Of a DNA stretch of 64,000 nt, positions 48,026-59,990 are shown in pieces. Every line of letters starts with the position of its first letter. The first letter of the stretch is position 1. The stretch is from Epiperipatus broadwayi. Taxonomy: Eukaryota; Onychophora; Udeonychophora; Euonychophora; Peripatidae. The stretch lies in assembly GCA_028023455.1 (NCBI GenBank), contig JAQFVV010000280.1:1048001-1112000 (forward strand), in the 5' to 3' direction. The position numbers and the translations under genes are program-made. The notes under the pieces are model-generated. The model saw nothing but the letters and a program-made list of their open reading frames with translations, had not been told where the DNA came from and did no database searches.

Positions 48026-49449
48026 ATATTATAACCTATAGGAATTTTAACTACTATTGGTGATGAGACTCTTTAATCTACTTCTACATATATCTCTTTT
48101 TTGAAGACCTGTAAAATTTATTTTATTTCAGGAAATATTAAGTGCAAAGAAAACATTTGGATATCTCAGGGTAACATGAAAATTCAATGCCAAATGATGT
48201 ATTCCTTAAAATAAATCTCTATTCTCTTTCTCTTTTTATACATATAAACTAACGGCTATCGAACTATATTCTATTGTTTATCATGTGAATCATTTAGTAA
48301 ACTATCTTAGATTTCCTTGATAATCTTCTCATCCAAATTGTAATTTTAAATATCACACAATCTGTAATACGATAATGCAAATATAATGAAGTTTTATGTG
48401 TATTTGTTCATCACATAGGTATTATTTACTCCCATAAAATGATGTAGGTAGAACAATAGTCAATACCTTGATAAATTTGAAGTACGATTAAATATTTTTG
48501 AAGTATATTAATTTTATGACTTTTATAACCTTTGGGTCTTTTATAACTTGTATATTTTCTATAACTAATTTTTACATTTTTTATTAACTTTTAGATCTTT
48601 TAGTAACTTTTATATTTTTTTGTAACATTTATATTTTTTAGTGACTTTCTGATGATATAGATGATGATGATCAATGACAAACTTATTTACTTATCAATAA
48701 TAAAAAAAAATATTTTATTTACTAGTAATTATAAAGATAATATATGTTATAACAAGAAAATATGAAAAGTTAATGTATGGTCTATTAACAAGAAAAATGT
48801 TCAATTTAAATCTGGATTCTGCTCAATTAGCTCAAAATCAATGCTATAAATCTATTATGTGGGTATTTCTACAATAGGTGATATTAACGATAAGACAACA
48901 TAATTGGAGTGGGTGTATCATTACTTAGCCCATTATTAGACATTTAATGCAGGTGTACTCAAAAGGAAGGATTTTATAAGTCTTTTGGTAATTTATTATC
49001 AATCAGTAAGGCAAACATAAATGTAATTAGCAATCACTGGTAGCATATAGGCCTGCACTTGATTTCCAGCTCAAGCATGTGCTATTAGTATGACTTAACT
49101 AACTCAATAGGCTCTAAATATAAACACTATAGTAAAATTGCTATATATGATACTCAATATGTCATCAAATGCGAGAAAGATTCACTTGGAATAAGATCCA
49201 CCTAAAGAAAAATATATCATCTCACTCATTTTACCCTTCATCACCATTGTTAGTTCACATCATGAGGAAAAGCATCAAGGGCAAACAAAACGTGATGTAA
49301 ACCCATAGGTAAATTGATGTGCAGTGCTTATAAATAATTAAATTCAAGACAGCGTCTCCAGTATAAATGTATTAAAAGATACAGAAAACCTACACACTCA
49401 TACCCCTAAGTTTACATATTTACCTGTATCATACTTTGATACCCTATTT

Positions 49450-49906
49450 CAGGGGTGGTCAACTTTTGTGCTCATAAAATCTACTTTTTATTTTAAAAAT
49501 GTGTTGCGATCAACTTGTTGTCATAGGCATAGTCTAAGTGGAGGGAGGTGTGAAATACATACTATTTTTATATATCTACCTAGTAAAAAGTAACAATTAT
49601 TTAACGGGCCAAAAAACTCATGTCCGGGAGAATTAAAGCAACATGAGTAATTATTAACAATATTTATTAATTCAAATTAGCTACATTAAATCAAGACTAA
49701 AAATATTATTTTCAATAATGATACAGCTCAGTGGACTATCTAGAATTGAAAAAAATTTAGGACAAAAATAACAAAAAAAACTTGAAAATCTTGACTTAAT
49801 TTGTTTACTCGTTACCCAACAACTCTTGCCAGATTGGCCTCACAATCGACCAAAAATAGCTTTGCTATTGACCGGTGGATCACGATCGACTTGTTGGACA
49901 CCCCTG
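49450..49906. mobile_element. hAT-type MITE (457 bp) with 8-bp target duplication
   Basis: Left end CAGGGGTGGTCAACTTTTGT, right end (reversed) CAGGGGTGTCCAACAAGTCG: hAT inverted ends. Flanks CCCTATTT (49442-49449) and CTCTATTT (49907-49914) match at 7 of 8. Subterminal GATCAACTTGTTG and CGATCGACTTGTTGG also mirror each other. No transposase sequence remains. Distinct from the 30.2-kb hAT copy. Confidence 0.85.
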
Positions 49907-51059
49907 CTCTATTTTATCAACATAATTCCTCAAGTAAAAAAATATAAAATTTAATATCAATGGAATGAGCATGATAGATTACTCTGAGAGATCAGCCCAG
50001 TTAACTCACTATAGTAACTATCAGAATCATTAACCATAAATTCACCAGCATTATAATTAAGGATAAGCAATACTCATTTATCAGCATGAATGATTAACTA
50101 TAAAAATAAATCAACAGTCAATCTGGGGACTGGATTTAAAATGGGTTTACTATAGACCAAGCTTCTTATTTAGACCATGCCAGCTTGGGGCAGATCATTG
50201 AAACCTTAAGTTGGATGCACAAACTTAAGTGCTAATTCATAACATTATAACGAACAAAAAAATAATGCTGGGATACTAAAGCATGCTGATCATTATCAAT
50301 GCTCTGGCTACTTAGTACCTTTGATGTACTAGCCATTATAAACTTAATGTCTAATAGAGTAAACTAAAATAAAATTTAGTGCATGGACTTTAAAGAATAT
50401 ATTCTTCGTGTCAATACAGTATGATAATCATCATCATCAACTGGATGCCCATACACTAAATATAGATGCCCCTTATTCTATATAGCTATTATGAATGAAT
50501 CTAGATCAAGAAACAAGAACTCTAATTTATTAATGTGAACAAGAGGGAAATAAATAAATAAATTAGCTTATTATAAATAACCGTAATCAAATTGTGGGCT
50601 TTCCCTATTTATACTAACTAGTTTTATTGGGATCATTAAAAAAATCTAAATCCTAGAATATAAGCTGTCATGATATAAGGTCACACACACACTGCACTTC
50701 TCGAAACAAGAATTGGATAGAATAAAGAAATTAAGACTAAAAAAATATATATTTTTAAACAATTATTTAATATCTAATTAACAACAAACAAAAACAAAAA
50801 ATGACATGATAGTATGACATTTTAAATACCTATTTCTTAAAAAAAAAATATATATATAGTTTGATAAAATTATATTAACCAATCAGTTGATTTTAGGATT
50901 GTTTTCTATTTCCTCGTGCCAGCCGTTTGATGGCGTTGATGCTAATCAAAAACACATACATATTACGATTCCGGGCCAGGCCTGTGATTCTATCTATATA
51001 AATATCAGCTTTTTTAGTTTTTGTGATAGGAAATTAGAGGAACTAATATTAAATAATAT

Positions 51060-52275
51060 TACTATTTAAAAAATTTAGAAATTCACATTAAATTTAAAAA
51101 TGATACCCGAATAATTGACGTTTTTGGACAGTAATTAATCATAAAATGTGTTATTTTTGTTTGTGTGTATCTGTCAAAAGTTACTGGATTTTTTTAATCA
51201 AAAATAAGACGCAGTTATACATTTTTTTTTCAATTTACACAAAATTGATACATTCACGCTAAATTTACAAATGATACCCGACTAATTTGCTTTTTTTTTT
51301 TGTTTGTTTTTGAACAGTAATTAATCAGCAAGTGGGTTCTTTTTGTTAGTGTGTATATATAAAAAGTATGGTTCTTTAAATACTACATTTCAAAATGATG
51401 CCTGACTATGTTGCATTTTTTTTTTTTTTTTTTTGGGACAGTAATGAATCGGAAAGTGGATTGTTTTTATTAGTGTGTAGATTTTATCAAAAGCCGTAAT
51501 ATTATTGAAATACTAAATTTAAAAATGATACCCACAAATAACTTTTTTTTAGGTATTGACAGTAATTAATCAGAAAGTGGGTTTTATTTTCTTTGTGTGC
51601 GTGTATATATATATATAAAGTTACAGTCTTTTTTTCAGTCAAAAGTAATATGCAATCCTACATTATTCAATTTACTATACCCACAACATTGAAAAAATTC
51701 ACACTACAATTTTAAAATGATACCAACTAATTTGCTTTTTTTTTTGGGACAATAATTAATCAGAAAGTTGTTTTTTTTTTGTTAGTGTGTATATCTAAAA
51801 AGGACCGTCATTGAAAGACAATTGAAAAATGATACCCGACTAATTTGCTTTCTTTTTTTTTGGGACAGTAATGAATCAGAAAATGCGTTTTTTTTGTTAG
51901 TGTGTCTATATAAAAAGGTACCATTATTTAAATACTAAATTTAAAAATGATAGCCGACTAATTTGTGTTTTTTTTGCACAGTAATTAATCAGAAAGTGGT
52001 TTTTTTTTTTGTAAATCTTATGTACTGTATATATAAAAATTACCGTAATTCAAATACTACATTTAAAAATCAAATCCTGACTAATTTGCTTTTTTTTTTT
52101 GGACAGTAATTAATCAGAAACTGGGTTGTTTTTGTTAGTGTGTAGATATAAAAAATAATCTTATTTTTAAATAGTAAATGTAAAAAAAATAATACCAGAC
52201 TATTTTTTTTTTTGGACAAGTAGTTACTAATAATCAGACACTGGGTTGTTTTTGTTTGTGCGCATATATATCAAA
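51060..52275 (+). repeat. Minisatellite, about 9-10 units of ~105-190 bp
   Basis: Each unit contains AAATTTAAAAATGATACCCG, ACTAATTTGC, a variable poly-T, GGACAGTAATTAATCAGAAA, GTGGGTT and TTTTTGTTAGTGTGTATATA, then AAAAGTACCGT. Unit landmarks (ATGATACCCG or variants) lie near 51100, 51271, 51394, 51527, 51716, 51832, 51948, 52066 and 52190. Units differ in poly-T length and by substitutions. Some are longer because of an extra CAATTTAC block. The array sits between unclassified GC-richer patches and has no reading frame. Confidence 0.9.
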
Positions 52276-53619
52276 AGTAACTTGTCATGGATGAATTCTT
52301 GCGAAAACATTACTTTTCGCGTGATCCTCCAAATACTGCCGTTCCGCACCCTTAAAAGCAATTTTTGAGGGTTACCCATTCGTAATGGAACCTTCAGGAC
52401 ATTATTAATAAAATTACAACATAATCGTAGGTTAGAGCACTTGAAAAAAAATACCTTTGTAATGAAATTTTAAATAATTACGACAGGCTACTATCCACAC
52501 AATCTCACACTAAATTATAGAGAAAATAGACATTCTAGCATTACAATAAAGTTAATAACACAACCAACTACGGCAGCCAATAAAGGCATTTGTCTGTGCT
52601 TTTAGCATAGAAAAAAGCCAGAATGGTGGAGACTCTTTCTGTGTTTTATCGTAGAAAGAAGCCTCTTAGGTTGGGTGTAGGCCACTGAAATGGTATATTT
52701 TTAGGAATTGACCTAGAAATAGCACCGTCATGCGGCTGACACCAGGAGAATAGAAAACGACCAATTTTAGTCATGGATTTTAAATTCATTAAGCTATTTC
52801 TTTAAAATAGTCAAGATTCATCTTTCTATTTTTTACAATATTTTTAAAATCACAAATAACAATCTTTGTTTCAATTTCTTTAAAATATATAAGACTTAAT
52901 TAAAATGTTCAAAATCAAAGATAACAATCTTTGATTCAACTTAGCAAGATAAAGTTTTTTTTTTTAACTTTACAACAGATTTTTTTCCCTCCTTTTTAAA
53001 AATATCTCACCATTCACAATAGAAATTTGACTGGGTTTTAGAAAAAAAAAAGTTTAACAATTTGAAACATTTTAACTTACTGAAGTAATTACTATTTCTA
53101 ATTCTTGCACGTAAAAACTTATATTTATGAAACAAAAAACAAATTTTCTATTAAAAATATAGTGTGCACAGCAAAAAAAAAAAAACCCTCTAACATGTTG
53201 ATGAATTCCTTTCCAATTTCAATTTTTAGTTTCTTTTCAATTGAGCTACATGTGCATGGCTAAGGTGTGTGTCTTTTTCCTGGTCTAGCAATTCCAGATA
53301 AACAAAAAAATAGCAGATTTTGTCTATTGGTTTTATTGATTTTCCAAGTGGGACTGACACAGACAGAACATGCTCTTGGTTGAAGACAAGATTGCAGACT
53401 ACATTAGGGGGTATCTTCTCTATATTTTTATTCCATTCAAGATAGGTTACATGTAGGAATATAATGTGTAGCTTTTAGCTGAAACTAGCACATGATTTTA
53501 ATTGTACAAATCATTTTTAGCGCTAAACTCATAGTATACTAAAGCTATGATTAAAAAAACTTATTCAATAGCTTGGTAAACATTGCTGCCGTACTATGCC
53601 ACAGCTTGGTAAAGACTTC

Positions 53620-53975
53620 TGCTTTCTTTTTTAGCAGCTGGATTAAAACTTCACTGTTTTCTCTTCAACAACTAAGTTAGGAATAATATATCTTCTGTTT
53701 TTTTTTAACAGTAGGATTAAGATTTGACTGTCTCAACAGTTAAATTAGGAATACCTATTCTGTCTTTTTCATCAGCAGGATTAAGATTTTACTGCTCTCT
53801 CTTCAACAGTTAAGTTAGAAATATTTTTTCTACTGCCTTTTTCAATAGTAGGATCAAGACTTGACTGCTCTCTTTAACAGTTAAGTTAGGAATATTTCTT
53901 GTACTGTGTTTTTCAGCAGCAGGATCAAAGCTTGACTGCTCTCTTTTCAACAGTTAAGTTAAGAATACCCTTTCC
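53620..53975 (+). repeat. Tandem repeat, about 5 units of ~66 bp
   Basis: Unit consensus includes AGCAGGATTAAGACTTGACT, GCTCTCTCTTCAACAG, TTAAGTTAGGAATA and a T-rich CTACTGTCTTTTTC spacer. Starts near 53630, 53705, 53770, 53835 and 53915. One open frame (53899-54102) crosses the last unit by chance. It is not related in sequence to the minisatellite at 51 kb. Confidence 0.85.
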
Positions 53976-55063
53976 AGACACTCGGATATTATCACTTATT
54001 CACACCCAACATTTTTTTTGGAACAATCTTGCTCACAAGCCAATTACAATCTGTCTTGTACATGATAATCTTCATGACAACGAATTAGATAAAATTTCAT
54101 GAATACAATTGTTCAGACAATTCCCTCTTAATCATAGATATTGAAAACAAGTCAAGAATTTAAATTAATATAAAATTCTTGACATTCCTGTATAATTAAA
54201 AACCAAATTTTCTTGCAAAAAAACAACAACAAAAAAACAACAAAAAACAAGATAATCCTTTAATTGCACTGATTTAGTTTTTTTCTTTTTCATTAAAGAG
54301 AGATAAACAAAACAAAAAATAATCTCTGATTAATTAAAAATAAAATTTACAAAATGATTAAAATCTTATTTTGTTCTTCCCTCATTTTTCTTTTTCTTTT
54401 TTTAAAAAAAAAACCTCTTAAATGTATTTAATGTTTGAGAATTTTCATACTATTATATTGGGGACTTAAAAAATATTGAGTATATAAAGATCCATTAAAA
54501 ATATGTATAGGTAAAATTAAATATTTCTCACATTAATTAATTAAATTTTTTTATATATATTCAAATCTGAAGAACATGCTGCCAACTATCTAATTATTTA
54601 TTTTTCTTAGTGCAGCTATGTAGCCAACTGGTTATAATAAATTGAAATAAAAATTACTCTTTTATTTTAGAATTTTTTCAGGCACTAATGTTTTTAGTTT
54701 CTTTGATTTCATATTTTATAAAAAAAGTATTTCTTAAAAAATATTATGAAATAACTTTATTAATGAATGATGATAAATTACAAATATCTTTTGTACTAAG
54801 CACTTTCTTTTATAAGTCTACTCTATTAAAATCCTATAGTGACATTTTTTTAGCTCTTGCACTTGGAATTAAAAGTTCATATTAAATAACTCAAATATTG
54901 TTTGATGAAACATATAAAAAGACATCATTGGTCTATATATTAAAGTAAAACTTAAAAAAAAAAGAAAAAGATATTATATAAGGTAATAAGTTTATACATA
55001 AAATTAAGCCTTGTCAAAAAAAAAAAGATATTTATAAATTTTTTTTTTTTATGTAATTATTAG

Positions 55064-55171
55064 TGCAGTAGCAAAGCCATTAACTCAAACTTCCAGCAAT
55101 CCTCCTACATCTGCTTTTCAACATTGCCGATTACTTCTTAATCAGTTGGGTTTACTATCATGGGAAAATAG
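55064..55171 (+). CDS. RALGAPA1: RALGAPA exon (108 nt), last exon in the window
   Basis: Joins TG|T (Cys) from the previous exon and ends AAT AG|GTGAGT, leaving two bases of an Arg-type codon. It encodes AVAKPLTQTSSNPPTSAFQH and CRLLLNQLGLLSWENR. The SAFQHCRLLLNQLG..SWE.R block is one of the most conserved signatures of RalGAP alpha and sits directly before the Rap/RalGAP catalytic domain (which carries the asparagine thumb). That domain is not in the window, so the gene continues to the right. Confidence 0.97.
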
Positions 55172-55444
55172 GTGAGTAGAATATAATTTTGATTTTGTAA
55201 TAATATCTAATAATAATAAATTTAATTTATATTCATGTATCCATATGTGGAATGAATTCATTTATATTAATGTTCATACATAAATATTTGGATGTAACCA
55301 GGGCTTTTTTAAATAAAATTATATTCAAATATCATTTAAATGAACTTTAAATTAGCTTTTCTAATGCTATGAAGCAAATAATAAAATTAAACAAATTTTA
55401 TCATAATTTTTTTATTTTAGTTATGTCAAATCTAGTTATTTTAG

Positions 55445-56690
55445 ATATTGTGACAGTCAGATGATGTATGTTGGTTTAACCCAGTTCGAATACTAGACGA
55501 AAGTACCTCGAGTCCACCCATACGCAAGATATTAAATCAAAAATACTATGACCTCTGCCCTATTCGCCTATTCTCGAGGCTAACTACGAACCAACAACAT
55601 TATCTGAGACACGCTTAGATTAATTTCTTACCGGGCCCAGGCTTAGCATCAGAGAGAGACATGGATGGGGACACTTACGGGACTAAATCAGTTAAATGTG
55701 TGTAAAAGTACTATGAAATATGTGTTTTGTGTGCCTGGATCATTGGAAAAGTAACATAAAGCATTAGAATAAAATTAGCAAACTTAAGCTTGTTAGTTAA
55801 ATAAGATATTTAATTAATGCCTTTAAAATATTAATAATGATTGGTCTCCGCTATTCCCTAAATTAATGAAAAACTAATTAGATAATAAAAACAGATTAAA
55901 CGATATAATATTGTTACGGTCTAAGTCTTTTCTTCCCAATTTTAATAAAATTGTCAACTCGAATCTCCTCGATAAAGTACAATAATAAAAATCTTTCGCA
56001 AAGCATTTTCTAATTGCTTTGCGCTAAAAACAGACAGTTAAAAAATTATTTAAGACGTATGTAGCCAAATCAGATATACATAATAAGCTAATGGCGGACA
56101 AAAGAGGCGTTATCAAGGAGATCAAGTTCGCAAACAAAGGAAACCTATTCGATTTAGAAACATAAATAAAATTGGAAAGAGATTTTAAATGAAAAATTAA
56201 CTTTTAAACTTAACTGCAATGGAATACAAAATATTTATACATGTTAGTAATGAAGAATAGCGAAGTAAAAAGGGTTAAATATAAATAGATAGATGATCAC
56301 ACAATATATATCTATCTAAGATTAATCTAATAAAAATGGTTACATAACGAATATAATTAAATACAACATTTCAGAAATATAATTCAATGAAGCAATTAAG
56401 AAAGCTATGAACAAAAAAGGGTAGAAAGTAAATAGTTCAATGGAGGAGATACAATTACCGTCCTAGTTCCTTGGTCATGTTTCATCAACGAGCATGGCTT
56501 GATCTGTCCATCGATAGGTATTTGCCAGGACAAGGAAAGTGGAAATAAGTAGCATGCTTTTACGAAAAGTCCTACAGACACGGCACAGAGTTCAGATTAA
56601 TATTGAGTGGATACTACGGCATTTTGATGGTATTGAGGAACCTCGGTGGCAGGCAAAGCTATTTGCCTAGCCACCAAGCATAGTAGAATC
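55445..56690. other. GC-richer unclassified island, possibly LTR-derived
   Basis: Begins near GTGACAGTCAGATGATG, with CCAGTTCGAATACTAGACGA and CTCGAGGCTAACTACG. It continues through GTTACGGTCTAAG (55915) and a region around 56460-56690 with many CG words (GACACGGCACAG, CTACGGCATTTTG). No ORF over 60 codons belongs to a known family. The texture and the TTCGAA-containing edge resemble the islands at 27.3 and 40.3 kb. Confidence 0.3.
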
Positions 56691-56819
56691 CATCAAATTC
56701 ATGTGACTTTTAGCTTGTAAGAATGTTCAAACTTCGTGATTTCGAAGACAACAGTTGAATAACTTTTTTGAGCAAAATGGAAACGAGAAGCAAAATCTGG
56801 GAGGTTCAAAGCACAAAAA

Positions 56820-56980
56820 AATCTGAAAGAATTCTCTACAGGAAATCTCAGCAAGCACAAGAAAAAGGCTCCAGAGAAATCTGAATGCAATCTTCCAAAG
56901 GAAAATCTGAAAAGCCATCTCCAAAAGGAAAATCTGAATGCAATCTTCAAAAGGAAAATCTCAATCTAAGTCTTTTGTTC
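56820..56980 (+). repeat. Short degenerate tandem repeat
   Basis: Words of the type CAAAAGGAAAATCTGAA recur at about 56894-56912, 56917-56937 and 56944-56962, with related CAGGAAATCTCAGC and AGAGAAATCTGAATGC before. It gives overlapping open frames on both strands (56699-56950 - and 56885-57121 +) with artefactual low-complexity peptides. Confidence 0.6.
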
Positions 56981-57602
56981 ACTCTCCTATTTATACGTTT
57001 TTTTGTACCTTCTATTGTTTGTATGATCTTAGATCTTGATAAGCCCCCCACGCTCCTTTGTTTCAAGGTAACATTTTCTAAAAATAACTTTTACTTTTTT
57101 ATTCTAAATTTTTTTCTTTAAAGTTTGAGTTTTTATTAATTAAAAAAAGAAAGAGAAGGCCATCTTTAATTTGCCTTGAATGGGCTAATTAATTACAAAC
57201 ATACATTCTTTTAGAAAATATTGGCAGGCTTATCTCAAAATAACAATCATACTCCATATTTTAACAAGATTTTAAAAAGAAAAATATATTATTTCTTTTA
57301 ATAAAATAAGCATTTTATTTCAGCAGAATTTTGCATTAACTCATATATACGCTTGACGTATATATATGTTTGACTAATAGGTTTTACAAGCAATTTTTAT
57401 TAACAGAAATCTAATCTTAGAATGGAATTTATTTAAAACAAAATATTTAAATGCAAATACAAATTTAATAAACATAATTAATTTTAGCTTTAATGCAAAA
57501 CCCTGCTGATATTGGACTATAAACTTAATTCAGGCCTACAATACTAATTAAGTTTATAGGAGGCTGTGAAGCATGGATCGTACTTCAGATCCATTGCTTC
57601 AA

Positions 57603-57692
57603 TATTAAAACAGGAAAAACTCTCCATACAGTAGTGCCACTCAGTGGAAGCCAGAACATATGAAATGATGATCATGTGATGTTTATTAAAAT
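57603..57692. repeat. Foldback family FB-A, copy 4 (truncated)
   Basis: ATTAAAACAGGAAAAACTCT then CCATACAGTAGTGCCACTCA and GTGGAAGCCAGAA give the left arm; the central part and right arm are missing. The tail TGAAATGATGATCATGTGAT then GTTTATTAAA follows directly, as in the other copies. Confidence 0.65.
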
Positions 57693-57822
57693 TTAGACAT
57701 GTCAAATCTAAAGTTAGTTTAGTCATATCAAATCTAAAGTTAAATAAACAAATACAAATATACAACTGATAACTAACTGTAATTAAATAAACAAATACAA
57801 ATATACAATTGATAACTAAATG
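57690..57822 (+). repeat. Local tandem duplications
   Basis: TCAAATCTAAAGTTA occurs twice (57700 and 57728) and AATAAACAAATACAAATATA with CAA(C/T)TGATAACTAA occurs twice (57743 and 57787). They follow directly on the foldback tail. Confidence 0.75.
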
Positions 57823-57899
57823 AAATTGTAAAACTTTATATAATTGAATAGAAGTTTATAGTGATTTCCAAAGTTTTGTTCAAATCTCATCTGACAAAT

Positions 57900-59990
57900 T
57901 ATCTCTATTAATTTTCTTAGTGTTAGTATCTATGGCGAATGATGTCTTCTGAGTAACCACACATCAACGTATTTTGAAGGATTGAAAAGTGTCAAAGATG
58001 GTCCGATGAGTTTGATGAACAAAAGTGCCGAAAGTATTTTGATCTTCAAGGATATCTTATTGGGGTAATAATTAGATTCATTTACGAAAACCTGCGTTCA
58101 CAATCACTTGAAGAAATGGGAATAAAATTCAGACTATATATCAAATGCAATTATTTCTTTTTCATTTAGTTGTAGTATGATTGTCATGTTTCGAATTTCC
58201 ATTTCTCCCAATATCAACTGAATATCAATATCGTCAGGCCAATATTTTTTGGTTAAGTATGCGAGCCCAAAGTGCAAACTACATCTTTGCTATCTAACAT
58301 CCTTTTTTCAATTGACTCTTTTAACATGGTAATAAAATGTTTTTGAATCAATAGGAGGATCATTTTTTGAAACTTTTGTGTGAAGTGAAATTTCACAAAA
58401 TCACAGGTTGTACAGCAGCTACAGCACATTTATAAAAGAGTCCAAAATTCTATTTTTTCTTTTTTCAAAAATTTGAACTAGTGCATTTATTTTTTGATTT
58501 GCAAGGTAAAGATTTACTTTGCGATCTTGTAGTTTCAAACTTGGTGATAATTCTTAGAGAGTATCGCACATCAGAGCTAGATCCAATAAAAAGGTTGTAG
58601 TAAGCCAATGTAAGTACATTTATCATTTTTATCTCTTGTAGGATCATTCATTGCTTCTTCAAAATGACACACAAGAGATTCAAAATTATTCTACTTAGCC
58701 ACAACTGAACAAAAACCAACTATCACCCATCTAGTGCTTAAAACTATTCCAATTTTTAGTAGATCAACTTCTAGTGATTCTGCACATTTATGTAACTATT
58801 AATTTTCAGCGACACATAGTATAAAACAGAAAGTTTATCAATAAATAATCTGAATCTATTGATTCCTGAAATTTTTTTTACCACATTACTTACTTATAGT
58901 TCTAATCTATGGTTAGCACAATGCCAAACTATAATGGAAGGAAATTTTTTGTGTCAGCAATTTATTCATGCCATTTTTACATCCTAACATCACAGCAGTG
59001 CCATTGCATGCTGATGAAATTAAATATTTTTTTAATATCTTCTGTCATCCCATAAAATTCAAGACATTGGAGTAAGGAGTCAAATATTCCTTTTGCTGTT
59101 ACAGTTTCAAGTTTGATCAAGTCTAAAAATAAATTAATCGGTGAATTCATTTCAACATCTTTGATATAGCATCGAACAAACACAATAAGGGTGGGTTTTT
59201 ATCAATGAAATTATATTTTTTGATTGAAAAATTTCTTTAAATACATTTTTTTCTCATTTCATCATTTATATGATTCACTATATTAATGCACACATTTGTT
59301 GAATGATGAATATGACCCATTTCAATTCCAGTCAATTCTTGCAGATCCGTTTCACTTTTAAAAGTAGGGAATGATTGTTTTTCCTTTGCTACTTTATATG
59401 CAGTTTGAAAAATTTTTGCTAATATTATTTACTTTTCCACGAGATAATGATTTTAAAAAAATATTTTCAATCTTTTTTTTTTTTCGGTTTCAAAAATAAT
59501 TTTTAACGCTGTTTTGTATGCAGCAAATTCTTTGCGATTGAAAATTGTTTTTTGAAGTGAGCTCAATTATAACTTTCTATCTTTCCCAGAATAGGTGATT
59601 TTATTATTGGCTCATTCTTTGGAAATTTTCATTCCCATCGTCGCTTCAGTTTCAAGAGCTCTAACATTTCTGCAATGTGTGCAGCCAAGTTTCATTTTGC
59701 GTATGTTCAACAATTCATTTTTGAGCAAAAATCATTTTTTTTGATTCAGAGACCTTCAATCCAACCATTCATTTTAATTCAGTGTTACACCTCAAGATTC
59801 GCTTGAGGTGATTTAGGAATATTTACTTGCACCAATATTTCCATATTTTCTGTTGTTGTTTTGAACTTTTTATTGGTTGGACCAACGATCGAGAAGTAAC
59901 TGGAATTGTTTTCATTTTTAAACTTGGGGTAAACTTTTACACTCAAAAATAAATAAAATAAAAATAACGACATCAAATTTACATAAAAAT
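57900..59990 (-). pseudogene. hAT-family transposase relic (ZNF862/KIAA1586-like)
   Basis: On the minus strand, N- to C-terminal: a Cys-containing zinc-finger-like domain, KLGCTHCRNVRALETEATMG (about 59690-59630), then ISKEWANNKITYSG and LSSLQKTIFNRKEFAAYKTA (about 59580-59520). These match the spacing of the TTF-type/BED-like finger of the KIAA1586/ZNF862 group (C..C...W....V...G...L..L..KI..H). Then CYIKDVEMNSPINLFLDLIK and ETVTAKGIFDSLLQCLEFYG, M(T/S)ED (59170-59060), the start of the RNase H-like catalytic domain of this group. Downstream (58650-57900) only short open pieces remain and the C-terminal dimerisation region is not clear. Multiple stops; inactive. Confidence 0.72.

Larger units (their letters stand above)
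45140..55063 (+). other. RALGAPA intron 6 (9.9 kb)
   Basis: Phase-2 intron from GTAAGAATTC to TAATTATTAG. 45140-45660 and 45790-47110 are AT-rich with nothing recognised. 48030-49440 has a slightly higher GC texture but no ORF or family that I can name. 49920-51050 likewise; 50880-51010 is a GC-richer patch. 52270-53600 includes an unclassified GC-richer patch at 52270-52760. 53980-55060 is AT-rich. Confidence 0.85.

Noticed and set aside
702-55171. Gene being RALGAPB or tuberin (TSC2) instead of RALGAPA
   Set aside because: The [20 protein letters not shown] and SAFQHCRLLL blocks are typical of the alpha subunit and I do not recall them in the others.
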